Shown: positions 28,738 to 36,413 of the stretch, piece after piece
How the letters are laid out: every line of letters begins with the position of its first letter
Numbering within the stretch: the stretch's first letter is position 1
DNA from: Melioribacter sp.
GTDB lineage: Bacteria > Bacteroidota > Ignavibacteria > Ignavibacteriales > Melioribacteraceae
Assembly: GCA_029907415.1 (NCBI GenBank)
Contig: JARYLX010000001.1
Coordinates: 1 to 36,505, forward strand
DNA length: 36,505 nucleotides
Direction: 5' to 3'
Made by a program: the position numbers and the translations under genes
Notes under the pieces: model-generated
Databases searched by the model: none
Told to the model about the DNA's origin: nothing
Seen by the model: only the letters and a program-made list of their open reading frames with translations

Positions 28738-29014
28738 TTTTTCTCCGATTACTTATTTAACATACCTATTAATTAAGTTTCTCTTTTTCTATCTGTATCT
28801 AAAAACAAAACTAATTTTCAATAATAACATCATATTTGTCAGATTTTCTAAAAATTATTTTTCAAAATTAATAAAAATTGTTGAGATAATAATCCGTTTA
28901 TAAATTTTTTTATTTATATGAACTCATTTAATTTTGCTTTAGTCAAATAAATACAACACCCTTTACAGAGGGATTATTTTTTATTAGAATCTTTAAAAAA
29001 ACTTAAGGTGAACT
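28738..29014. promoter_or_regulatory. Divergent intergenic region between hppA and the iron-sulfur/SOD genes
   Basis: 277 very AT-rich bases between oppositely oriented genes, so at least two promoters are expected. I see no strong -35/-10 pair. Near the right end AAGGTGA serves as ribosome binding site for the gene starting at 29015. No RNA gene or clear operator is visible. Confidence 0.4.
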
Positions 29015-29344
29015 ATGAACTATCTAAATGAGTTAATCAATAATCAAAAAATCTTTTTCAAATTCATGAAAGAAAAATATCCTCTATTCACAAATTCAAA
29101 TATTTTTTTGAGAGATATTCAATATGCTATAAGAAGTTACTTTGAAAAGAAAAATATAAAATTAGGCTACACAGAGTCAGAAAAGTTAACACTTGAATTT
29201 ATTGATATACTTGTAAAAGAAAATAAATTAAAAAAAATTTCTTCAAATACATGGAAAGTGAATTTTTTACTTGATAATAATGTTATAGAAACAGAAAGCA
29301 TTAAAAATCAGAAAGAAAGGATTGAAGATGAACGAACAAATTAA
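29015..29344 (+). CDS. Small protein of unknown function upstream of iscA-like gene
   Basis: 109 residues, charged and helical, with no signal peptide or membrane segment. I do not recognise the family. The central part (about 30-90: IQYAIRSYFEKKN, ESEKLTLEFIDILVKENKLKKISSNTWKV) could be a winged-helix-like fold, helices followed by a short beta end, but this is only an impression. A strong AAGGTGA lies 3 bases before the ATG. Its last codons overlap the start of the iron-sulfur protein gene by 17 bases, so the two are likely coupled; a role with that protein, for example as regulator or partner, is a guess. Confidence 0.7.
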   Translation: MNYLNELINNQKIFFKFMKEKYPLFTNSNIFLRDIQYAIRSYFEKKNIKLGYTESEKLTLEFIDILVKENKLKKISSNTWKVNFLLDNNVIETESIKNQKERIEDERTN

Positions 29345-29681
29345 TATAACATCTGAAATCGATATTACAGAAAAAGCATTAAGGCAGGTTTTAAAGATAA
29401 AACAAGAAAATAATATTCCGGAAAGCTATGGATTAAGAATAAGTGTTAAAGGCGGCGGATGTTCAGGATTAACATATCAGCTCGGCTTTGATGACACAGA
29501 AAAAGCAGGAGATACTGTTATTGAAAAAGATGGCTTGAAAATTTTTGTTGATGGAAAAAGTTTGTTTTATTTAACAGGCACCGTTCTCGATTTCAGTGAT
29601 GGCTTAAATGGAAGAGGTTTTGTATTTAACAATCCAAATGCAAAAAGAACATGCGGCTGCGGCGAATCTTTTGGAGTTTAA
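29328..29681 (+). CDS. HesB/IscA-family iron-sulfur carrier protein
   Basis: 117 residues of the A-type carrier family (IscA/ErpA/SufA). The three conserved cysteines are in GGGCSG and the C-terminal CGCG motif. It delivers or holds iron-sulfur clusters in the cytoplasm. I chose the ATG at 29328 (MNEQINI) over a TTG two codons earlier, since AAGG lies 7 bases upstream of the ATG. It overlaps the upstream unknown gene and is followed by the superoxide dismutase gene after one base, an oxidative-stress grouping. Which subgroup (ErpA, SufA, IscA) cannot be decided. Confidence 0.93.
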   Translation: MNEQINITSEIDITEKALRQVLKIKQENNIPESYGLRISVKGGGCSGLTYQLGFDDTEKAGDTVIEKDGLKIFVDGKSLFYLTGTVLDFSDGLNGRGFVFNNPNAKRTCGCGESFGV

Positions 29682-29682
29682 T

Positions 29683-30399
29683 ATGAACAGAAAAAAATTT
29701 TTAACATCACTTGGAATTTTGACTTTAGGTTTAAGCGCAAAAAAAGTTGAAGCATTAACAAACAAAATAAATAATAAAAGGAGTAACATAATGAGCAAAT
29801 TCGAATTACCACCATTGCCTTATGCATTTAATGCACTGGAACCATACATTGATGCAAGAACAATGGAAATACATCATGACAAACATCATGGTGCTTATGT
29901 AACTAATCTAAATAAAGCTATTGAAGGAACAGAAATGGAAGGGAAAACTCTTGAAGAACTTTTCAAGAATGTTTCCAAACTTCCAGTAGCTGTTCGTAAT
30001 AATGGCGGTGGACATTATAATCATACAATGTTCTGGGAAATAATGGGACCAAATAAAGGTGGTCAACCTACTGGTGCACTTGCAGATGCAATTAATGGTA
30101 CTTTTGGTTCATTTGAAAAATTTAAAGAAATATTTAATAATGCAGCTGCTACAAGATTTGGCTCTGGTTGGGCATGGCTTGTTTTAAGCGATGGAAAATT
30201 AGTTGTTACTTCAACTCCAAATCAGGATAATCCTTTAATGGATGTTGCTGAAGTTAAAGGTTTTCCTGTAATGGGACTTGATGTTTGGGAACATGCATAT
30301 TACTTATTATATCAAAACAGAAGACCTGAATACATTGCTAATTGGTGGAATGTGGTTGATTGGGATGCAGTTGCAAAAAGATTTGCATCAGCTAAGTAA
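29683..30399 (+). CDS. sodA: Superoxide dismutase (Mn-type), with optional N-terminal export signal
   Basis: 238 residues from the ATG at 29683, or 202 from the ATG at 29791. The longer form adds [17 protein letters not shown], which resembles a Tat signal (N-R-K-K-F-L), before the normal SOD start [18 protein letters not shown]. Metal ligands are H64 and H114 and the Asp and His of [19 protein letters not shown] and the Gln in NQDNPLMD indicate the manganese type. GGAG lies 6 bases before the first ATG and AAGGAG 7 bases before the second, so both forms could be made, one exported and one cytoplasmic. It converts superoxide to peroxide and oxygen. Confidence 0.93.
   Translation: MNRKKFLTSLGILTLGLSAKKVEALTNKINNKRSNIMSKFELPPLPYAFNALEPYIDARTMEIHHDKHHGAYVTNLNKAIEGTEMEGKTLEELFKNVSKLPVAVRNNGGGHYNHTMFWEIMGPNKGGQPTGALADAINGTFGSFEKFKEIFNNAAATRFGSGWAWLVLSDGKLVVTSTPNQDNPLMDVAEVKGFPVMGLDVWEHAYYLLYQNRRPEYIANWWNVVDWDAVAKRFASAK
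29778..29793 (+). promoter_or_regulatory. Internal ribosome binding site and second start of sodA
   Basis: AAGGAG at 29778-29783, 7 bases before the ATG at 29791. This is a better site than most in the window and would give an SOD starting exactly where cytoplasmic homologues do. It lies inside the frame that starts at 29683. Confidence 0.6.
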
Positions 30400-30476
30400 T
30401 TATACTCAAAATTCAATCTGCACAAATCTGCAAAATCCGCAAAAAACTATACCACTAAAATATATCTAACCTTAAA

Positions 30477-30505
30477 AAATCCCTCTCTTTCTAAGAGAGG
30501 GATTT
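30477..30505 (+). terminator. Hairpin after sodA, probable terminator or repeat
   Basis: Perfect 11-base arms AAATCCCTCTC (30477-30487) and its complement (30495-30505) around a 7-base loop, 78 bases past the sodA stop. The T-run after it is short (TTT then AT), so termination is likely but not certain. It might also be a copy of a dispersed hairpin repeat. Confidence 0.6.
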
Positions 30506-30550
30506 ATGGTGAATTATATAAAATGATTGAATTATGTGATAAAGTCTAAA

Positions 30551-30866
30551 ATTGAAGAATCTCTTAAAAATGAAAAATGGGATTAGATTCTTCGTCGCCC
30601 GCTTTCAGCGGTCTCCTCAGAATGACAAGGGAAAAGAATAACGGCGGGACTCCTCAGAATGACAGAAAAAAGTATAATTGTCATTCTGACTCGCCAAAGG
30701 CTAGGAAGAATCTAAATAATAATATTGTTTTTGAGATTCTTCGTCATCCACCTTTCGGTGGGATTCCTCAGAATGACAGGGAGAAAATAATGGCGAATTC
30801 CTCAGAATGACAGAAAAGAAATAACACTGTCATTCTGAATGGAGCGAAGCGGAATGAAGAATCTCA
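30551..30866. repeat. Cluster of dispersed GATTCTTC...GAATGACA palindromic repeats
   Basis: The 578-base gap between sodA and acsA contains no convincing gene. It holds at least six units of one repeat: 30585-30627, 30642-30665 (right half), 30734-30779 and 30792-30813 (right half) in plus orientation; 30679-30713 and 30828-30865 inverted; a left-end fragment lies near 30551-30563. Each full unit runs from AGATTCTTC to CAGAATGACA with a variable small hairpin between (such as CCACC/GGTGG). An open frame through the cluster (30577-30810) is just repeat sequence. The remainder, 30400-30476 and 30867-30977, is AT-rich, with short AATCTGCA-like repeats near 30417-30440. Confidence 0.8.
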
Positions 30867-30977
30867 AATAGCAAAACTTACTTTTATCGAGATAAAATTC
30901 GACTTACATCTTTTATTTTAGCATATTCTTGCAATCCTGTTATTTCAGTTTATAAAATATTTCTATTTCTTAATCTT

Positions 30978-32870
30978 TTATTCTTCCAATGTAGATATAT
31001 TTCCAGGGTCTTGTCCTAATGCTCTTGCTTTTAGGACTCTTCTCATAATTTTTCCGCTTCGAGTTTTGGGTAATGAGTCAACAAATTCAATATGTTCAGG
31101 TTTTGCAATTGGACCGACTTCGTGACTTACATGTTGTCTTAGTTCTTCAATTAATGCAGTAGATTTTTCATAGCCATTACGAAGAATTACATAAGCATAA
31201 ATTGCATTCCCTTTTACTTCATGAGGCAGTCCAATAGCTGCTGCTTCAGCAACTGCTGGATGACTTACTAATGCACTTTCAATTTCTGCAGTTCCTAATC
31301 TATATCCTGATACTTTAATAACATCATCAACTCTACCAATTATCCAGAAATAACCATCTTCATCTTTACGTGCACTATCGCCAGTTAAGTACATGCCGGG
31401 GAATTTACTCCAATATTGTTGAATATATCGTTCGGGGTCCTTGTAAACTGTTCTTATCATTGCGGGCCATGGAGTTTTAATTACAAGATAACCTTCTTCA
31501 TTTGGTTTGACTGAATTTCCATTTTCATCAACAATATCCATTTCTATTCCTGGAAATGGTCTTGTAGCAGAACCTGGTTTAAGTGGGACACAAGGTAATG
31601 GTGTTATCATAAACATTCCAGTTTCTGTTTGCCACCATGTATCCATAATTGGGCATTTTTCTTTTCCAACAACTTTATAATACCATTTCCAAGCTTCAGG
31701 ATTAATTGGTTCCCCAACTGAGCCTAATAATCTTAATGAAGATAAATCATGTCTTTTGACCCAGGCTTCACCAAATCTCATCAAACCTCTTATAGCAGTT
31801 GGTGCGGTGTAGAGAATATTAATACCATACTTTTCAATCATCTGCCACCAACGATTTGGATATGGGAAATTTGGTGCTCCTTCATACATAAAAGATGTAG
31901 CCCCATTTAATAAAGGACCATAGACTATATAACTATGTCCCGTAATCCAGCCAGGGTCTGCAGCACACCAATAACGGTCTTCTTCATGAATATCAAATAC
32001 ATATTTTAATGTTGTATAAACACCGACCATATAACCGCCGTGGGTATGTAAAATTGCTTTTGGTTTTCCTGTTGTACCAGAAGTGTAAAGTATAAAAAGC
32101 GGATCTTCAGTATCCATGATTTCTAATGCACAATTTTGATTTGCAATTGGTAAATTCATTAATTCGTGATACCACATATCTCTGCCCTGTTCCATATTTA
32201 TTTCCTGACCGGTTCTTTTAACAACTAACACATGTTCTACTGTGCCGCATCTTTGTAATGCTTCGTCTGCTATTTGTTTTAATGGAACTATTTTTCCGCG
32301 TTGATAAGCTCCATCTGCTACAATTAACACTTTCGAGTTGCTGTCTTCAATTCTTTCTGCAAGAGATTCAACAGAAAATCCTCCATAAACAACAGAATGA
32401 ATTGCACCTATTCTTGCACATGCTAACATCGCAATTATAATTTCTGGAATCCTTCCCATATAAATTGTAACGCGGTCACCCTTTTGTACTCCCATACTTT
32501 TCAATACATTTGAAAATTTGCATACTTCACGGTGTAAAGCATAATAGGACATTGTTCGTAAATCTCCATTCTCTCCCTCCCATATTAAAGCTAATTTGTT
32601 TCTTCGATAAGTTTTGATATGAACATCAAGACAATTATAAACAATATTAGTTTTTGCTTTAGTAAACCATTTATAAAAAGGTTTATTAGAATCATCAATT
32701 ACTTTTTCCCATTTATTAAACCAATGCAATTCATCAGCCATTTTTGACCAGAATCCTTCATAATCTTTCTTTGCAAGTTCATTTAGTTCATCCCAATTTT
32801 TTATATGCGATTTATTTAAAACATCCTCACTTGGATAATATACTTCCCCGTGTAATTTTTTGTTTAACAT
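30978..32870 (-). CDS. acsA: Acetyl-CoA synthetase
   Basis: 630 residues of the ANL adenylating family. It makes acetyl-CoA from acetate, ATP and CoA. Motifs include the phosphate loop [19 protein letters not shown], the hinge region [20 protein letters not shown], and the C-terminal K607 in [10 protein letters not shown], the lysine that acetylation controls in known enzymes. N-terminal NWFKWF-type region (LHWFNKWE) and length fit acetate-specific Acs. ATG at 32870 with AGGAGG 4 bases upstream, the strongest ribosome site in the window. Single gene, flanked by repeats on one side and a divergent metal-uptake pair on the other. Confidence 0.97.
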   Translation of the reverse strand: MLNKKLHGEVYYPSEDVLNKSHIKNWDELNELAKKDYEGFWSKMADELHWFNKWEKVIDDSNKPFYKWFTKAKTNIVYNCLDVHIKTYRRNKLALIWEGENGDLRTMSYYALHREVCKFSNVLKSMGVQKGDRVTIYMGRIPEIIIAMLACARIGAIHSVVYGGFSVESLAERIEDSNSKVLIVADGAYQRGKIVPLKQIADEALQRCGTVEHVLVVKRTGQEINMEQGRDMWYHELMNLPIANQNCALEIMDTEDPLFILYTSGTTGKPKAILHTHGGYMVGVYTTLKYVFDIHEEDRYWCAADPGWITGHSYIVYGPLLNGATSFMYEGAPNFPYPNRWWQMIEKYGINILYTAPTAIRGLMRFGEAWVKRHDLSSLRLLGSVGEPINPEAWKWYYKVVGKEKCPIMDTWWQTETGMFMITPLPCVPLKPGSATRPFPGIEMDIVDENGNSVKPNEEGYLVIKTPWPAMIRTVYKDPERYIQQYWSKFPGMYLTGDSARKDEDGYFWIIGRVDDVIKVSGYRLGTAEIESALVSHPAVAEAAAIGLPHEVKGNAIYAYVILRNGYEKSTALIEELRQHVSHEVGPIAKPEHIEFVDSLPKTRSGKIMRRVLKARALGQDPGNISTLEE

Positions 32871-32923
32871 ATTTCCTCCTTTAATAATATTGATAATTAG
32901 ACTTTATGTCTTTAGATTTGCAG

Positions 32924-32952
32924 TTGAAAATAAACTTTGAGTCCTTTATAAT
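32924..32952 (+). promoter_or_regulatory. Sigma70-like promoter of the small protein/TonB receptor pair
   Basis: TTGAAA at 32924-32929 and a perfect TATAAT at 32947-32952 with a 17-base spacer, 14 bases before the ATG at 32967. The resulting leader is only about 8 bases, so the mRNA would be nearly leaderless. Upstream, AGAC-TTTAT-GTCT (32899-32911) is a short inverted repeat that might be an operator. Confidence 0.55.
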
Positions 32953-32966
32953 CAATAAAAAATTTT

Positions 32967-33326
32967 ATGAATGGTAAGATTAAACATACTATCACCTGGG
33001 TATTTATTGTTTTATACTTTTCGATTTTATGTTTAGATGTATTTCACATTCATAAACATGAAATAAAATCTTATGGTTATATATCCCTTTCTAATGAATT
33101 AAATATTTCTGATCCATTTAAAAATGAATCAGGATTATGCAGTGTTGAGCAGTTTTTCAATCACAGTTTTAATGCTCAATTAATTACTTCATCAATTCTC
33201 ATTTATTTGAATCAAACTATACCTTTGATTCAAAAAGCACAAACAGATATTCCTATAAAAAATTTATTTACAACACTCACACTCCGATCCCCTCCCCAAT
33301 TAATCCAAGAAATATTTCTCTATTAA
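32967..33326 (+). CDS. Small exported or membrane protein with HIHKHE motif, upstream of TonB receptor
   Basis: 119 residues. One N-terminal hydrophobic segment (about 8-24) is followed by the motif FHIHKHE, a possible metal site, a Cys-containing middle (GLCSVEQFFNH) and a C terminus with LRSPPQL. The short PP ending and His motif recall small proteins encoded beside metal TonB receptors and DUF2946-like proteins, but I cannot assign a family. The ATG is close to a good promoter and no SD is visible, consistent with a near-leaderless start. A role in metal sensing or uptake with the receptor downstream is inference. Confidence 0.7.
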   Translation: MNGKIKHTITWVFIVLYFSILCLDVFHIHKHEIKSYGYISLSNELNISDPFKNESGLCSVEQFFNHSFNAQLITSSILIYLNQTIPLIQKAQTDIPIKNLFTTLTLRSPPQLIQEIFLY

Positions 33327-33409
33327 TCAAACATTTTTTGTAATCAATAAAATATTTTTCTAAACGTAAAAATCTGAAGCGGTCATCGTCATAATATTTT
33401 AGAGATAAG

Positions 33410-33438
33410 AGATTCTTCACTTCGTTCAGTATGACATT
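33410..33438 (+). repeat. Single copy of the GATTCTTC...ATGACA repeat
   Basis: AGATTCTTCACTTCGTTCAG followed by TATGACAT, the same element as the cluster at 30551-30866, here short and with one change in the right arm. It sits in the gap before the TonB receptor gene. Confidence 0.7.
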
Positions 33439-33524
33439 GAGTTCAAAATTCATAATTCATTTTCGTCTGCATTAAGCATGCTTGGAAATGATATAAAAAC
33501 TAAATTTGATTGAGGAGATTCAAA

Positions 33525-35762
33525 ATGAAGAAGATAAATATTTTTATACTAATCATATATTTATGGATTACAATAATTATTGATGCACAAACTTTTTCAT
33601 TAATTGGTTATGTTAAAGAAGAAAAAGATGATACGCCTTTGATAGGTGTTAATGTTTTAATAGAAGAATTAAAAATAGGGACAACAACTGATACCGATGG
33701 GAAATTTGAATTCAATAATTTGAAGAGCGGAACATACTCTTTAAAATTTTCCTATATCGGTCATAAAACAATAACAAGAAAAATCACGATTCCTTCAATT
33801 GAACCGATTGTAATAAAACTTGAAGAAGGAATAATTAATTTACAAGAAGTTGTTGTAACTGGAAATCCATTGTCAATTGACCCCAAAAATTTATCTCAAA
33901 GCACTTTATCAATTTCTAACTTAGAACTTCAGATAAAAAGAAATATCAGCATAGCTCAAATACTAAACTTTCAGCCTGGTATTGCAATGCGTTCTAATGG
34001 AATTGCTGCTGCAAGACCAATTATTCGTGGCTTTAGCAACAATAGAGTACTAATCTTAGAAAATGGTCTAAGAATGGGAGATTTATCCAATACATCGGAC
34101 GACCATGCAATATCAGCAGATGGAAATACTCCAGAAAAAATTGAAGTACTTCGAGGTCCTGCAAGTTTACTCTACGGTAGCAATGCAATTGGAGGAGTTG
34201 TAAATATCATCACAGAAGATATTCCAAACTATATTTCGAAAGGGTTGATTGGTGATATAAATTTTGAAAATTCTTCTGTCAATAAAGAATTAAATATTAG
34301 CAGCGATATACATTTTGGATTTGATAAATTTTCTTTTCATTCAAATTATTTTAATCGGTATAGCAAAGATTATACTGACGGCAATGGTTCTTCAGTTTTT
34401 AATTCCGACCAATTTTCAAGAGGATATCAGCTTGGATTTGCTTTTATCCCATCTTTTTTAAGAAGTGGAATCAGTATTAAAGATTATTTTAACAGTTATG
34501 GTATTCCAACCTTTTTCAATGATGAAGAGCAAATAAAAATTAATATGAAGAAAAAAGAATATCGTTTTTTGATTGAAAGTGATAAGATTAATTTTTTTGT
34601 AAACAATTTTAGTCTTAAAGCTGGTTATCAAAATTATGAACATAAAGAAATATTAAGAGCAACAGGGGAAACAGGAACTTCGTTCGGATTAAAATCATAC
34701 AGCTTTGATTTATCCTTCAAACACAAACCAATACGCCTATGGCAGACAAAAAATATTTCTGGTGTTTTTGGGCTCTGGTATCAAAAACAAAATTACAATG
34801 TTTTTGGCGATGAAGCATTTACACCTAATGCAAATTACGATGGAATTGCTGCATACATATTCGAACAAATAAGAATCAACAAATTAAATATGCAGTTAGG
34901 TGTTCGAATTGAAAATAATCGAGTAGTAATTCCTGAATCGATAATTTCTGATACACATTTCCCTGCAGAAGAGAAAAATTATCTTTCTTTCAGCGGTTCA
35001 GTTGGAATTTCTTATAACATTTCTGATGATGTATCTTTGTTTTCAAATATTGCAAATGCATTTCGAGCACCAACAGTGGAAGAACTTTCTTCCTATGCAA
35101 TTCATGAAGCTACAGCTGCCTTTGATATTGGTAATCGAAATCTTAATAAAGAAAACAATCTTGGATTTGATTTAGGCTTACGAGTAAGAAAAGCAAATCA
35201 CTTAGTTGAGCTCAGCAGTTATCACAATATGCTTAATAATTTCATTTACCGAAAACCAACAAATTATTTTTATGATGCAGCATCAAACAAATTTAACGAC
35301 ACTTCCGGTTATCCAGTATTTATTTATTCACAATCAAATGCATCTATTTATGGATTTGAATTAATTGCTCAGTATGAATTTACCAGAAATTTATCTTTAA
35401 CAGTCATGATGGATTATGTAAGAGGCATTGTAAGGGATACAAAAGAAAATTTACCACAAATGCCACCATTTAGATTTTCAATTGAACAAAGATATTTCAC
35501 AGACAATTATTGGTTTGGTTATCAATGGAAATTAGCAGAAGCACAAAATAAGACAGCAGCCGAAGAAAAACCTACAAAAGGTTATGGAATTGTTGATATT
35601 TATTGTGGAGTAAAAATATTAACTGGGAAATTTTTTCATATAATTAGTTTAAAGATTGAAAATTTATTAGACCAGCCTTATAAAGATCATTTATCTTCAA
35701 TAAAAAATTTTGCATATATGCCAGGAAGAAATCTTCAAATGAGTTATAAATTTTTATTTTAA
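33525..35762 (+). CDS. TonB-dependent receptor, ZnuD-like
   Basis: 745 residues from the ATG at 33525, chosen over a TTG five codons earlier because GAGGAG lies 8 bases upstream of the ATG. Signal peptide to about residue 22 (IDAQ), a carboxypeptidase-regulatory-like domain (about 25-105), a plug (about 125-230; RGFSNNRVLIL, EVLRGPASLLYGSNAIGGVV), then a 22-strand type barrel ending in a C-terminal Phe. The barrel pattern (SFRAPTVEEL-like, GNRNLNKE, YGFELIAQYEF, LLDQPYKDHLS, PGRNLQMSYKF) resembles the ZnuD zinc receptors, although the His-rich loop of ZnuD is not seen (YGIPTFFNDEEQ instead). It likely imports a metal or metal complex. Confidence 0.88.
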   Translation: MKKINIFILIIYLWITIIIDAQTFSLIGYVKEEKDDTPLIGVNVLIEELKIGTTTDTDGKFEFNNLKSGTYSLKFSYIGHKTITRKITIPSIEPIVIKLEEGIINLQEVVVTGNPLSIDPKNLSQSTLSISNLELQIKRNISIAQILNFQPGIAMRSNGIAAARPIIRGFSNNRVLILENGLRMGDLSNTSDDHAISADGNTPEKIEVLRGPASLLYGSNAIGGVVNIITEDIPNYISKGLIGDINFENSSVNKELNISSDIHFGFDKFSFHSNYFNRYSKDYTDGNGSSVFNSDQFSRGYQLGFAFIPSFLRSGISIKDYFNSYGIPTFFNDEEQIKINMKKKEYRFLIESDKINFFVNNFSLKAGYQNYEHKEILRATGETGTSFGLKSYSFDLSFKHKPIRLWQTKNISGVFGLWYQKQNYNVFGDEAFTPNANYDGIAAYIFEQIRINKLNMQLGVRIENNRVVIPESIISDTHFPAEEKNYLSFSGSVGISYNISDDVSLFSNIANAFRAPTVEELSSYAIHEATAAFDIGNRNLNKENNLGFDLGLRVRKANHLVELSSYHNMLNNFIYRKPTNYFYDAASNKFNDTSGYPVFIYSQSNASIYGFELIAQYEFTRNLSLTVMMDYVRGIVRDTKENLPQMPPFRFSIEQRYFTDNYWFGYQWKLAEAQNKTAAEEKPTKGYGIVDIYCGVKILTGKFFHIISLKIENLLDQPYKDHLSSIKNFAYMPGRNLQMSYKFLF

Positions 35763-35816
35763 TTATGTGATTATTATATTGGCGTCATAAAATTTAGACT
35801 TTTCTTTTCAAAGTGT

Positions 35817-35907
35817 GGAGAGGTGGCCGAGTGGCTGAAGGCAGCGGTTTGCTAAACCGCCATAGGGGCTTAAACCTCTATCGCGAGTTCGAATCTCGCC
35901 CTCTCCG
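35817..35907 (+). tRNA. tRNA-Ser(GCT)
   Basis: 91 bases, class II tRNA with long variable arm. Acceptor stem GGAGAGG (35817-35823) pairs with CCTCTCC (35900-35906), discriminator G at 35907. The T stem GCGAG/CTCGC encloses TTCGAAT. The anticodon loop TTGCTAA gives anticodon GCT (35851-35853), reading AGC/AGU. CCA is not encoded. All arms pair fully, so this copy looks functional. Its 3' part is repeated downstream. Confidence 0.97.
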
Positions 35908-35925
35908 CGAAGTTATATCTCTTCA

Positions 35926-36213
35926 ATGGAATATTTTGTTTACATACTTTACTCTCCTTCTCATAATCGTACTTATGTTGGTCAAACTAATGACTTAGTT
36001 TCTCGTTTATCTTATCATAATTCTGGCAAAGTAAAATCAACTAAACCTTTTAGGCCCTGGGTTTTAATTCATTCAGAATCTTTTTCTTCAAGATCTGATG
36101 CTATGAAAAAAGAAAAATGGTTCAAATCAACTTCCGGCAGAAAAAAAATTTCTGAGCTACTTAATATTTATCTTCTTTCTGAAGGCAGTGGTTTGTCCGT
36201 CCCGTCATTCTAA
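35926..36213 (+). CDS. Small GIY-YIG nuclease domain protein
   Basis: 95 residues, a single GIY-YIG domain: VYI (5-7) and YVG (17-19) form the two signature strands, R27 fits the catalytic Arg, and E63 in AMKKEKWFK fits the metal-binding Glu. It begins 18 bases after the tRNA. Residues 85-95 (from SEGSGL) are translated from the truncated tRNA copy and its first insert, and the stop lies inside an insert hairpin, so the native C terminus was probably replaced when the tandem unit formed. Small GIY-YIG proteins of this type are common next to tRNAs in Bacteroidota relatives; their role is not settled. Confidence 0.85.
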   Translation: MEYFVYILYSPSHNRTYVGQTNDLVSRLSYHNSGKVKSTKPFRPWVLIHSESFSSRSDAMKKEKWFKSTSGRKKISELLNIYLLSEGSGLSVPSF

Positions 36214-36247
36214 AAAATGACGGGACATGATCCCGACTTTTGTCGGA
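36196..36247 (+). mobile_element. Insert 1 (anticodon loop), two-hairpin mini-element, TCCG...CGGA ends
   Basis: 52 bases splitting the anticodon G/CT. Begins TCCG, ends CGGA. First hairpin: perfect 11-base arms (36199-36209 with 36216-36226, GTCCCGTCATT and its complement). Second: CCGAC-TTTT-GTCGG (36233-36246). The ends can pair, enclosing both hairpins. Absent from the intact tRNA copy, so its limits are exact. Mobility is inferred. Confidence 0.7.
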
Positions 36248-36275
36248 CTAAACCGCCATAGGGGCTTAAACCTCT

Positions 36276-36313
36276 CGTTTGAGTCCATCTGTCTCTAACG
36301 GAGTCAAATGACT
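36276..36313 (+). mobile_element. Insert 2 (variable region), single-hairpin insert
   Basis: 38 bases; the boundary can shift by 2 because CT is present on both sides (36274-36311 is equally valid). Contains TTTGAGTCC (36278-36286) and GGAGTCAAA (36300-36308), 8 of 9 pairs, with a 13-base loop. The CT on each side could be a 2-base target duplication. It lacks the TCCG/CGGA ends of the other two inserts. Confidence 0.6.
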
Positions 36314-36325
36314 ATAGCGAGTTCG

Positions 36326-36379
36326 TCCGTTTCGTCCTTTGGACGAAACGAGATCTCGTCACTTTTTCAAAGTGACGGA
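36326..36379 (+). mobile_element. Insert 3 (T loop), two-hairpin mini-element, TCCG...CGGA ends
   Basis: 54 bases between TTCG and AATC of the T loop. Begins TCCG, ends CGGA like insert 1. Two perfect 9-base hairpins: GTTTCGTCC (36329-36337) with 36341-36349, and CGTCACTTT (36357-36365) with 36369-36377, separated by GAGATCTC. The body differs from insert 1, but the architecture and ends are the same. Confidence 0.7.
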
Positions 36380-36413
36380 AATCTCGCCCTCTCCGCGAAG
36401 TTATATCTCTTCA

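Larger units (their letters stand above)
36179..36395 (+). pseudogene. Truncated tRNA-Ser copy interrupted by three palindromic inserts
   Basis: The copy lacks the acceptor 5' strand and most of the D arm, starting at the tRNA base equivalent to 35835. The remaining parts match tRNA-Ser(GCT) except C to T at 36189 (keeps a G-T pair in the anticodon stem) and C to A at 36316 (outside the T stem). Inserts interrupt it between anticodon bases 34 and 35, in the variable region, and in the T loop. It cannot work as a tRNA. Its start overlaps the end of the GIY-YIG gene. Whether it is transcribed as a structured RNA is unknown. Confidence 0.88.

Noticed and set aside
28601-28903. 100-codon frame on the plus strand over the start of hppA
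   Set aside because: Antisense to conserved hppA codons and then AT-rich non-coding sequence; low-complexity product.
28957-28985. Possible terminator hairpin CCCT...AGGG followed by T-rich sequence
   Set aside because: Only four base pairs, and it sits in a divergent promoter gap where no gene ends.
30577-30810. Open frame of 77 codons in the sodA-acsA gap
   Set aside because: It runs through the GATTCTTC...GAATGACA repeats in all its length; the product is repeat-derived and has no ribosome site.
30551-30866. CRISPR array
   Set aside because: Units vary in orientation and spacing and are themselves palindromic with variable centres; no regular spacers and no cas genes.
35813-35998. Open frame reading through tRNA-Ser
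   Set aside because: It covers the tRNA in full and overlaps the GIY-YIG start in another frame; the tRNA is well supported.
36196-36247. Group I intron at anticodon position 34/35
   Set aside because: The position matches known tRNA group I introns, but 52 bases of two plain hairpins cannot form an intron core, and the tRNA copy lacks its 5' part.
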